23,753 nt of DNA from positions 1 through 23,753 of the IMG/VR virus record IMGVR_UViG_3300007276_000310; one strand, written 5' to 3'. The notes below the pieces were generated by a model. That model was given only the letters and a program-made list of their open reading frames with translations. It made no database searches and had not been told where the DNA came from. Position numbers and translations under genes: made by a program. The stretch comes from a virus. How positions within the stretch are numbered: the stretch's first letter is position 1; every line of letters begins with the position of its first letter. Shown piece after piece: positions 1 through 5,686 of this stretch.

Positions 1-576
1 ACTAATCATTACCTACCCAAGTCTACGTGGGTCAACAGTCACATGTATAAATCGCTAATTGATATGCGTACAAGTCATGGCGAGACAGCATGGAATACAC
101 AGCCTATGACAAAGACTGATGATGGTAAGTACCTAGACTTTCAGCGTGATCCATTCAAGTCACATGAACAGTGGACATGTACAACCGAACGCCACAAACA
201 ACCTGTAACACGTATCAAGGTTAGTCCAGAAAAGCGTAAGTATTACGAAGCTATACGTGAGTATGCCGAATGGGCTTGGGTAATGCAAACCATATTGATG
301 AACCGCGATCACTACGACTGGGAACACCAACGACTCATACGACAACAGTGTGGTGATGCGATAACTGACAGTGATGTGTTTCGTGATATGTTGAAAGACC
401 CTACCGATGAGCGACGTTCGCCTGTAGCCATAGCTATACTGGGTGAAATATCCGAGTATGACTGGCAGACTCAAACGTCATCACCACCAGAAGATGAGAA
501 GAAGTTTATGAGTAGGTTCAAGTCACAGGTTGACAAGTTAGCCAACTTCAAAATCAAGTATCAAGACTACAAATAG
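1..576 (+). CDS. Unknown phage protein, 5'-truncated by window edge
   Basis: The reading frame is open from the first base of the window to a TAG stop, so the gene almost certainly begins upstream. The first ATG (position 43) has no Shine-Dalgarno sequence before it, and the 14 codons ahead of it contain no stop. The visible 191 codons encode a soluble, charged protein rich in Trp and Tyr, with a KRKYYEAIREYAEWAWVM stretch that looks alpha-helical and a Lys-rich C-terminus ending KIKYQDYK. I recognise no family and see no signal peptide or membrane segment. It is followed after 10 nt by the next gene, whose AGGAG overlaps this gene's end, so the two are probably in one operon. Its place just upstream of nuclease and polymerase genes suggests an early gene, but no function can be assigned. 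Confidence 0.75.
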   Translation, partial: TNHYLPKSTWVNSHMYKSLIDMRTSHGETAWNTQPMTKTDDGKYLDFQRDPFKSHEQWTCTTERHKQPVTRIKVSPEKRKYYEAIREYAEWAWVMQTILMNRDHYDWEHQRLIRQQCGDAITDSDVFRDMLKDPTDERRSPVAIAILGEISEYDWQTQTSSPPEDEKKFMSRFKSQVDKLANFKIKYQDYK

Positions 577-586
577 GAGATATGAA

Positions 587-1579
587 ATGTTTTTATCTGC
601 CATACCAAGAGCAATAAACTACCACAAAAAGGGTGATGTTTCTCGACCAATAAGTTCAGTGAAAGCCTTGAGAGAAGCTACGAAGAACGACAAACGCCAC
701 GAGTACGAGTGGGGTAAGTTCTGCCAGTTCTTTGATGACTTTGTGTACAAAGCTACGATGCACCTACCCAACGTAGAGTTTGTTATGAGTTCAGTATCAA
801 CAACTAAATATGAGGTAGTGGTGTTTTACAACGATGATTTGTGTGAGATGGGTAGACTGAGTACCACGTACTACGATGGTAACTTGCAATATCACGTACA
901 GAGTCACGTCATACAGAACCAACGATACTGCCCACACAATTCACCCGATGACTACCACACGTTATCGAGCAAGAATATATCGAAAGCCGTAGCCAATGCG
1001 CGTAAATACTTGCGTCCCAATACAATGTCCGATATTGCTAGGTCAACACATGATAACGTGGAACAACGAGTTATGAAGCATCGTGGTGACGTAACTAGTG
1101 AGCGTGCAAATCGAGCACGCGAGGTGGGATTCGAGGTAAGTCGTGTAGGTGACTTGCCTGACATAGCACAAACAGTCATGGACATGCACCGAATGGGTTT
1201 GATGACTGTAGATGAGGAGTTAGATGGAAAGCTAGGCAAGCTGTACGAAGCCATTGAGAACTACTATGCACTACTTGGTGAAGATGACGAGTACATGACT
1301 TGTGTGTGGATAAAGAATGATGAGATACAGATGCACCCATTCGATGTACACTACAGACATGCCAGTCAAGCCACTAGAGTAAGTCGTGGTCAAGCACCTT
1401 GGGACGAGAGCTTTGGACGTTTCCCTTGTACAATACCGCGTAACGAGTTACCAGATAGTGTGGCGGATAGGGTAGCTGTGTTAGATGTCTTAGGTGTTAA
1501 TGATTTTGTATATGATGTTGGCGTTAAGTTATCAGATAGTGTATATTACGTTAGATATGACTGGGGATACCCAGAATAA
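587..1579 (+). CDS. Unknown 330-residue phage early protein
   Basis: The ATG start is supported by AGGAG at 575-579 with a 7-nt spacer. The product is a soluble mixed alpha/beta protein with no signal peptide or membrane segment. Its middle (about residues 130-190) is basic and helical, with many Arg, Asn and Ala residues. The C-terminal third is acidic and aromatic and ends in YYVRYDWGYPE. I do not recognise a domain. The context is a run of phage replication genes transcribed in the same direction, separated from the next one by a 45-nt gap that holds a perfect 17-bp dyad. A DNA-metabolism or host-takeover role would be a guess from position only. Confidence 0.8.
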   Translation: MFLSAIPRAINYHKKGDVSRPISSVKALREATKNDKRHEYEWGKFCQFFDDFVYKATMHLPNVEFVMSSVSTTKYEVVVFYNDDLCEMGRLSTTYYDGNLQYHVQSHVIQNQRYCPHNSPDDYHTLSSKNISKAVANARKYLRPNTMSDIARSTHDNVEQRVMKHRGDVTSERANRAREVGFEVSRVGDLPDIAQTVMDMHRMGLMTVDEELDGKLGKLYEAIENYYALLGEDDEYMTCVWIKNDEIQMHPFDVHYRHASQATRVSRGQAPWDESFGRFPCTIPRNELPDSVADRVAVLDVLGVNDFVYDVGVKLSDSVYYVRYDWGYPE

Positions 1580-1584
1580 TAAAA

Positions 1585-1601
1585 GTTCTACACTGTAGAA
1601 C
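1585..1601. promoter_or_regulatory. Perfect 17-bp dyad, possible operator
   Basis: GTTCTACA, one central base, then TGTAGAAC: both 8-bp arms match perfectly. It lies in the 45-nt AT-rich gap between the 330-residue gene and the VRR-NUC gene, 13 nt upstream of the latter's AAGGAG (1613-1618). The near-zero loop and the absence of a T-run argue against an intrinsic terminator. The symmetry suits a dimeric repressor. The encoded HTH protein at 7666-7911 is a conceivable partner, but nothing in the sequence proves that. Confidence 0.35.
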
Positions 1602-1624
1602 AAAAATAATGTAAGGAGTGACGT

Positions 1625-1954
1625 ATGGCTATGACACCTGAAAGAAAGGTGAAGAAGAAAGTGGCTGACTATCTAAGAAGTATAGGTGCATACTTTTTCT
1701 ACCCCGCAACTGGTGGGTATGGTAGAAGTGGTGTGCCTGATATAGTTGGTTGTTACAAGGGCAAGTTCTTTGGTATTGAATGTAAGGCAGGTAGCAACAA
1801 GCCTACTGAGTTACAGAAGAACGAGTTAAAGCAAATCGCCCAAGCAGGTGGTATTGCAACTGTAACCAATGAGGATACAATACACACCCTTCAATATATA
1901 TTGAATGGTTTACCCGAACCTGACCCTAACCAATTGGAGTTTGACTTTGATTGA
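1625..1954 (+). CDS. VRR-NUC domain nuclease
   Basis: This 109-residue single-domain protein has the VRR-NUC form of the PD-(D/E)XK nuclease fold. An N-terminal helix (ERKVKKKVADYLRSIGA) is followed by a glycine-rich turn and SGVPDIVG, with P38-D39, then GKFFGIECKAG, with E52-x-K54 as the metal-binding and catalytic residues. A helix beginning with the conserved PTELQKNEL follows. The length is normal for phage stand-alone VRR-NUC proteins, which are thought to act as structure-specific or Holliday-junction-type endonucleases. AAGGAG at 1613-1618 supports the start, and a second ATG two codons later is possible. The C-terminus (LEFDFD) is acidic, like several other proteins in this operon. 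Family assignment is strong; substrate is inferred. Confidence 0.93.
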   Translation: MAMTPERKVKKKVADYLRSIGAYFFYPATGGYGRSGVPDIVGCYKGKFFGIECKAGSNKPTELQKNELKQIAQAGGIATVTNEDTIHTLQYILNGLPEPDPNQLEFDFD

Positions 1955-2126
1955 GGGTAAGCCTGTGGTCGAGGCTGAATTAGAAAGTATTGATATGGCA
2001 ATACGTAGAGAGCGCAACCGCCTATGGAAACTAGAAGATGAAGATTTAGATCCTAGTTATAGTTGGCTTGATTACTTGTTAGCTGAAAAGGCGCGTGGCG
2101 TACAGCACATTGTATTAAACTTTTAG
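1947..2126 (+). CDS. Small unknown protein with probable TTG start
   Basis: The frame is open from an ATG at 1905, but that would place the first 50 nt inside the VRR-NUC gene with no ribosome site. TTG at 1947 is preceded by GGAG (1936-1939) at a 7-nt spacer and gives an 8-nt overlap with the VRR-NUC stop, so I prefer it. ATG at 1995 is the alternative. The product is about 59 residues: a short N-terminus, a charged helix (AIRRERNRLWKLEDEDLD), then a second helix (YSWLDYLLAEKARG) and a hydrophobic end. The family is unknown. It reads directly into the DUF3310 gene, whose AGGAG overlaps this stop codon. Confidence 0.7.
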   Translation: MIEGKPVVEAELESIDMAIRRERNRLWKLEDEDLDPSYSWLDYLLAEKARGVQHIVLNF

Positions 2127-2135
2127 GAGAACACT

Positions 2136-2441
2136 ATGGTAGATGCAAGCCCAAAAGAGTGGGACGAACTAAGAAAGAAGCACCCTGAACTTATAGAGAA
2201 GTATGAAAACTTTTTGGACGAGGTGGGTGACGATCCAGTAAATAATCCGAACCATTACAATACAGGTGGAGTAGAATGTATTGAGGGTATCGAGTCTAGT
2301 ATGAGTCCTAACGCGTTTCTAGGTTATCTCAAGGGTAACTGTATGAAATATATGTGGCGTTATGAATACAAGGGTAAACCCCTTGAGGATTTAGAAAAGG
2401 CTCAATGGTATCTCAATCTGCTAATAGAACGGATTAAGTAA
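2136..2441 (+). CDS. DUF3310 family protein
   Basis: Residues 33-100 match the DUF3310 signature well: DPVNNPNHYNTGG, then the Cys-Ile-Glu segment (VECIEGI), then FLGYLKGNCMKYMWRYEYKGK and a final LEDLEKAQWYLNLLIE helix. The NPxHY and KYxWRxxxK blocks are the hallmark of the family, which is frequent in phage replication clusters and occurs in T7 gp1.7 (a nucleotide kinase-related protein). Whether this short stand-alone form is catalytic is not known to me. The acidic N-terminal extension (residues 1-32) is variable. The start is fixed by AGGAG at 2125-2129, and the stop overlaps the polymerase start by 1 nt (TAATG), indicating translational coupling to DNA polymerase. Confidence 0.92.
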   Translation: MVDASPKEWDELRKKHPELIEKYENFLDEVGDDPVNNPNHYNTGGVECIEGIESSMSPNAFLGYLKGNCMKYMWRYEYKGKPLEDLEKAQWYLNLLIERIK

Positions 2442-4261
2442 TGGATCTTATTACGTTAGACTTTGAGACGTACTACGACAAAGATTTCTCGCTACGTAAG
2501 ATGACAATGGAAGCCTACATTCGTGACCCTCGCTTTGAGGTGATCGGTGTAGGTGTTAAACTGAATAGTGGTGAGACTGAATGGGCAAGTGGTACGCATG
2601 AGCAGATTAGTAGGTATCTACATTCTTTTGATTGGAGCAACGCTATGCTCCTTTGCCATAACACTTTGTTTGACGGTGCTATTATTTCTTGGCTCTTTGA
2701 TATACAACCTCGCGTCTATGCTGATACTCTTTGCATTGCTCGCGCACTACACGGTGTCGAGGTTGGTGGATCTCTGCACGTCCTTAGTAAAAGGTATAAT
2801 ATTGGAACTAAAGGCACGGAAATTTTAAATGCCGTAGGTAAACGTAGAGAAGACTTTACACCAGAAGAACTTAGTAGGTATGGTGACTACTGTGTCAACG
2901 ATGTAGAGTTAACCTATAAGTTGTTCATGCTTATGGGTAAGAACTTTCCTAAACAAGAGATGCGCATCATTGACATGACATTGCGCATGTTCACCGAACC
3001 AATGCTAGACCTAGACATTGGACTACTTCAAGAACACCTAGATAATACCATCAAGATAAAAGAAGATTTGATACATTCAAGTGGTGTCACACGTGAACAG
3101 CTAATGAGTAACCCCAAATTTGCCGAACTACTGGTATCAATGAATGTCGATCCCCCGATGAAAATAAGTCTCACAACACGCAAAGAAACCTACGCATTCG
3201 CAAAAAGTGATGAGGGATTTAAAGCGTTACAAGAACACGAAGACCCACGTGTACAGGCACTTGTTACTGCACGTTTGGGTACAAAGAGCACGTTAGAAGA
3301 ATCACGTACTGAGAGGTTTATAGGTATTGCTAAACGTGGATTAATACCTATCCCAGTGAGGTACTATGCCGCGCATACAGGTAGATGGGGTGGTGATGAC
3401 AAGATAAACATACAAAACCTACCCAGTCGTGGTGCTAATGGTAAGAAGTTGAAGTCCAGTATCATCGCGCCAGTAGGTTACACACTAGTTGATTGTGATT
3501 CATCACAGATCGAGGCGCGTGTACTTGCATGGTTAGCAGGGGAAGACAACCTAGTCAAAGCGTTTGCTAACAACGAAGATGTGTATGTCAAAATGGCGGC
3601 AAAGATATACCACGTCAAAGAGAAAGACGTTACCAAAGAACAACGATTTGTAGGTAAAAGTACGATACTCGGTGCAGGTTACGGCATGGGTGCGGTTCGG
3701 TTTGCTGAGCAGTTGCGAGCGTTTGGTACAAAGATAGAGGTAGATGAGGCACGTAGGATTATATCTATCTACAGAGATACAAATTGGAGAATAGCTCAGT
3801 TCTGGCGTGAGTGTCAGAACATGTTAGTGAGTATGTCTCGAGGAGAGGCAGGTGCAGTGGGTACAAACAACCTACTTACCTACAGAGATAACTCGATAAA
3901 GTTGCCAAGTGGTCTGCGTATGCGGTATGGTGACTTAAATTATGAACAAGGCGAACGCGGTTTAGAGTTTAGTTACATGACAAGGCGTGGTCGCACAAGG
4001 ATCTACGGTGGTAAGGTTACAGAGAATGTATGCCAAGCTATCGCTAGGTGCATCATGGGTGAACAGATGTTGGCTATTGCTAAGAGATACAAGCCTGTAC
4101 TTACAGTGCATGATTCTGTGGTATGCTGTGTACCTGATGATGAGTTAGACGAAGCTAGACAATACATAGAAGATTGTATGAGTACAACACCATCTTGGGC
4201 AGAGGGTATGCCTATAACATGTGAGTCTGGCATTGGTAAATCTTATGGAGACTGTGAATAA
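2441..4261 (+). CDS. polA: Family A DNA polymerase with 3'-5' exonuclease
   Basis: This 606-residue replicative polymerase lacks the 5'-3' exonuclease domain, as expected for phage family A enzymes. The proofreading domain shows exo I D7/E9 (DFET), exo II D78 (HNTLFDGA) and exo III Y150/D154 (YCVND). In the polymerase domain TGRWGG and INIQNLPSRG lead into motif A (D353, SSQIEAR, E358). Motif B has R402, K406, L410 and Y414-G415. Motif C has H557-D558 (VHDSV). By alignment, D353 and D558 are E. coli Pol I D705 and D882, and L410 is at the F762 position. The residue after the catalytic Asp of motif C is Ser rather than the usual Glu. The start overlaps the DUF3310 stop and has little SD of its own, so it is probably coupled. 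All catalytic residues are present. Confidence 0.97.
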   Translation: MDLITLDFETYYDKDFSLRKMTMEAYIRDPRFEVIGVGVKLNSGETEWASGTHEQISRYLHSFDWSNAMLLCHNTLFDGAIISWLFDIQPRVYADTLCIARALHGVEVGGSLHVLSKRYNIGTKGTEILNAVGKRREDFTPEELSRYGDYCVNDVELTYKLFMLMGKNFPKQEMRIIDMTLRMFTEPMLDLDIGLLQEHLDNTIKIKEDLIHSSGVTREQLMSNPKFAELLVSMNVDPPMKISLTTRKETYAFAKSDEGFKALQEHEDPRVQALVTARLGTKSTLEESRTERFIGIAKRGLIPIPVRYYAAHTGRWGGDDKINIQNLPSRGANGKKLKSSIIAPVGYTLVDCDSSQIEARVLAWLAGEDNLVKAFANNEDVYVKMAAKIYHVKEKDVTKEQRFVGKSTILGAGYGMGAVRFAEQLRAFGTKIEVDEARRIISIYRDTNWRIAQFWRECQNMLVSMSRGEAGAVGTNNLLTYRDNSIKLPSGLRMRYGDLNYEQGERGLEFSYMTRRGRTRIYGGKVTENVCQAIARCIMGEQMLAIAKRYKPVLTVHDSVVCCVPDDELDEARQYIEDCMSTTPSWAEGMPITCESGIGKSYGDCE

Positions 4262-4464
4262 TGGCTAAAGACAAAATAGAAAAAGCAATTAAAGAAGCAC
4301 ATGAAGCGGCTGATGAAGCTATTGATGAACTACAAGAGGATATTACAGAGGCACGTAACTCTGTTATGGAATGGCTACACACGGAACGCACTTTCAAGCA
4401 AGCTGAACTTCTTGTAGCAGGTCTAGGTGTATTGGCAATAATCTGGGCTGTAGGTAGCATGTAA
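4261..4464 (+). CDS. Small coiled-coil protein with C-terminal membrane anchor
   Basis: This 67-residue protein has two parts. Residues about 3-40 form an alternating Lys/Glu/Ala amphipathic helix likely to be a coiled coil. Residues 48-66 (AELLVAGLGVLAIIWAVGS) are a plausible single transmembrane segment with almost nothing after it, a tail-anchor layout. GGAG at 4247-4250 precedes the ATG by 10 nt, and both ends overlap neighbours by 1 nt (TAATG), so it is coupled to the polymerase upstream and the nuclease downstream. The family is unrecognised. The layout would suit tethering a complex to the inner membrane. A holin-like role is possible but less likely amid replication genes. Confidence 0.8.
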   Translation: MAKDKIEKAIKEAHEAADEAIDELQEDITEARNSVMEWLHTERTFKQAELLVAGLGVLAIIWAVGSM

Positions 4465-5135
4465 TGAGTATTACGCCTTGGTCATTCAGTAAAATTAAAT
4501 CCTTTGAACAATGCCCTAAGAAGTTTTATCATCTAAAGGTAGCAAAGGATTATAAAGAGCCTGAGACTGAGGCGATGCTTTATGGTACTGCTGTGCACGA
4601 AGCGGCAGAGGAGTACATTCGAGATGGAAAGCCGTTACCCCCTGAGTACGATTATATAAAAGCCCCACTAGATTCATTGAACATGAAACAGGGGAACAAA
4701 CTTTGTGAATACGAGATGGGGTTGACGGCTGACCTCGAACCTTGTGGGTTCTGGGACGATAACTGTTGGTACAGGGGTATAGCTGATTTAGTTATACTTG
4801 ACGAAGAAAACAAAACTGCTTGGGTAATAGATTACAAGACAAGCAAGAACACACGTTATGCTGACAAGGGACAGTTAGAACTTATGGCGTTGTGTGTATT
4901 TAAACATTTTCCTGACATTGAGACTGTACGTGGCGGTCTTTTATTTGTAGTATGTAACGAGTTAATACGTGAAACGTATGGCAAAGATCAAGCTGGTAAG
5001 ATGTGGGAGAAGTGGTTAGCTGATTACAACCGCATGGAACAGGCTTGGAAAAAAGATGTATGGAATGCTCACCAAAGTGGGTTATGTAAACGACATTGCA
5101 TTGTTACAGAATGCGTGCATAATGGTAGACACTAA
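4464..5135 (+). CDS. PD-(D/E)XK nuclease, Cas4/RecB-like
   Basis: This 223-residue exonuclease belongs to the RecB/Cas4-like branch (PDDEXK_1 type). Ordered motifs are SFSKIKSFEQCPKKFY (C17), GTAVHEAAEEYI (H45), YRGIADLVIL (D108), VIDYKTSK (D123-x-K125) and GQLELMAL (Q137), matching the H, D, D-x-K, Q set of the family. C17 plus C208, C212 and C217 near the C-terminus (GLCKRHCIVTECVHNG) resemble the one-plus-three cysteine arrangement that holds a 4Fe-4S cluster in Cas4 and AddB. The C-terminal spacing here is C-x3-C-x4-C rather than C-x2-C-x5-C. No CRISPR genes are nearby, so a role in phage recombination or end processing is more likely than adaptation. Confidence 0.93.
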   Translation: MSITPWSFSKIKSFEQCPKKFYHLKVAKDYKEPETEAMLYGTAVHEAAEEYIRDGKPLPPEYDYIKAPLDSLNMKQGNKLCEYEMGLTADLEPCGFWDDNCWYRGIADLVILDEENKTAWVIDYKTSKNTRYADKGQLELMALCVFKHFPDIETVRGGLLFVVCNELIRETYGKDQAGKMWEKWLADYNRMEQAWKKDVWNAHQSGLCKRHCIVTECVHNGRH

Positions 5136-5374
5136 TGAGACGTAAAAGAGCCAAACAAGTAAACGCTCCAGTAGGGAGTAAAGCATTCGAGGCACGTATG
5201 GAACGCCAACGTGCTAGGCGTGCATTTGATAAAAAGAATGGTAAAGCCGCACGCAAAGGTAAAGATATAAGCCACAACAAGATGTTAAAGAATGGTGGCA
5301 GTAACAAGGACGGATATAGATTAGAAAGTCCTAGTAAGAATAGATCTAGGAATGGGCATAAGCCCAAGAAATAG
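5135..5374 (+). CDS. Very basic 79-residue unknown protein
   Basis: The ATG overlaps the nuclease stop by 1 nt (TAATG). The product is very rich in Lys and Arg throughout, starting MRRKRAKQVNAPVGSKAFEA and ending SKNRSRNGHKPKK, with few hydrophobic residues, so it is probably largely disordered and nucleic-acid binding. I see no Cys/His zinc site and recognise no family. The position directly after the nuclease suggests a DNA- or RNA-binding accessory factor, but this is inference from charge and context. A TGGGC-ATAA-GCCCA hairpin (5353-5366) lies at the 3' end of the coding sequence, followed after 9 nt by TTTTT, which could weakly terminate this gene cluster. Confidence 0.75.
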   Translation: MRRKRAKQVNAPVGSKAFEARMERQRARRAFDKKNGKAARKGKDISHNKMLKNGGSNKDGYRLESPSKNRSRNGHKPKK

Positions 5375-5552
5375 TTTTTGCTTGGTGTGTCAGACGCTTA
5401 GCTTGATGCGTCGTTAAACAACGTGGTTCGTTCCTCCTCCTTTGCGGTGCTGTATAACCACAAAAATCGAGTTAGCTTTGGGTATTGATTAAAGTCCCAC
5501 ATAGCAGACCTAGCCCCATCTGTAGCGACAAGGGGCCATCACTGGGTTCCAC

Positions 5553-5579
5553 GGTTATTTGGGTTATCTGGGTTATTTG
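5553..5579 (+). repeat. Three tandem 9-bp repeats (iteron-like)
   Basis: GGTTATTTG, GGTTATCTG and GGTTATTTG are directly adjacent, the middle copy differing by one T to C change, and the array is followed by a partial GTTT. They lie in the largest non-coding gap of the replication arm, 103 nt before the helicase start. Short direct repeats beside a helicase gene are typical of initiator or regulator binding sites, but three copies are few and function is inferred. Confidence 0.5.
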
Positions 5580-5636
5580 GTTTGCGCTATTTTTACGGGC
5601 GCAAGAAATGTAAGTATGTACGTCGTAACAAGTTAT

Positions 5637-5658
5637 CGTAAACGGACACCGTTTTACG
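5637..5658 (+). promoter_or_regulatory. Imperfect hairpin before helicase leader
   Basis: CGTAAACGG, loop ACA, then CCGTTTTACG form a 9-bp stem with one bulged T. The structure ends beside the GAGG (5658-5661) of a 5-codon ORF, so folding could affect access to that site. There is no T-run behind it, so it is not a classic terminator. An operator or translational control element fits better. Confidence 0.35.
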
Positions 5659-5668
5659 AGGTTAACTT

Positions 5669-5686
5669 ATGGAGAATAAAAATTGA
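5669..5686 (+). promoter_or_regulatory. 5-codon leader ORF (MENKN) overlapping helicase start
   Basis: ATG at 5669 is preceded by GAGG (5658-5661) with a 7-nt spacer and encodes M-E-N-K-N before TGA at 5684-5686. Its stop overlaps the TTG start of the helicase (5683-5685), and the helicase's own GGAG (5671-5674) lies inside it. This geometry would suit coupled translation or re-initiation. It may be chance; no expression evidence exists here. Confidence 0.3.

Larger units (their letters stand above)
5375..5682 (+). other. 308-bp gene-free region with repeats and hairpins
   Basis: No ORF of useful length and no tRNA cloverleaf is visible. From left to right it holds GACGC/GCGTC (5393-5397 with 5408-5412), GTGGTT/AACCAC (5423-5428 with 5456-5461) enclosing a CCTCCTCC pyrimidine tract, GCCCC/GGGGC (5513-5517 with 5532-5536), three tandem 9-mers (5553-5579), an imperfect hairpin (5637-5658) and a 5-codon ORF with its own GAGG that ends on the helicase TTG start. 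It is the only long gap in an otherwise overlapping gene array. It could be a replication origin, an early promoter region or a structured leader RNA. No convincing -35/-10 pair was found. Confidence 0.5.

Noticed and set aside
1905-1946. ATG 1905 as start of the small gene after VRR-NUC
   Set aside because: It lies 50 nt inside the VRR-NUC gene with no SD; TTG 1947 has GGAG at a normal distance.
4464-5135. A CRISPR-Cas locus, suggested by the Cas4-like nuclease
   Set aside because: No Cas1, Cas2 or repeat-spacer array is present; the neighbours are phage replication genes.
5375-5682. A tRNA gene in the long gap, suggested by GGTTCGTTCC
   Set aside because: No T-arm stem or acceptor pairing can be built around it.
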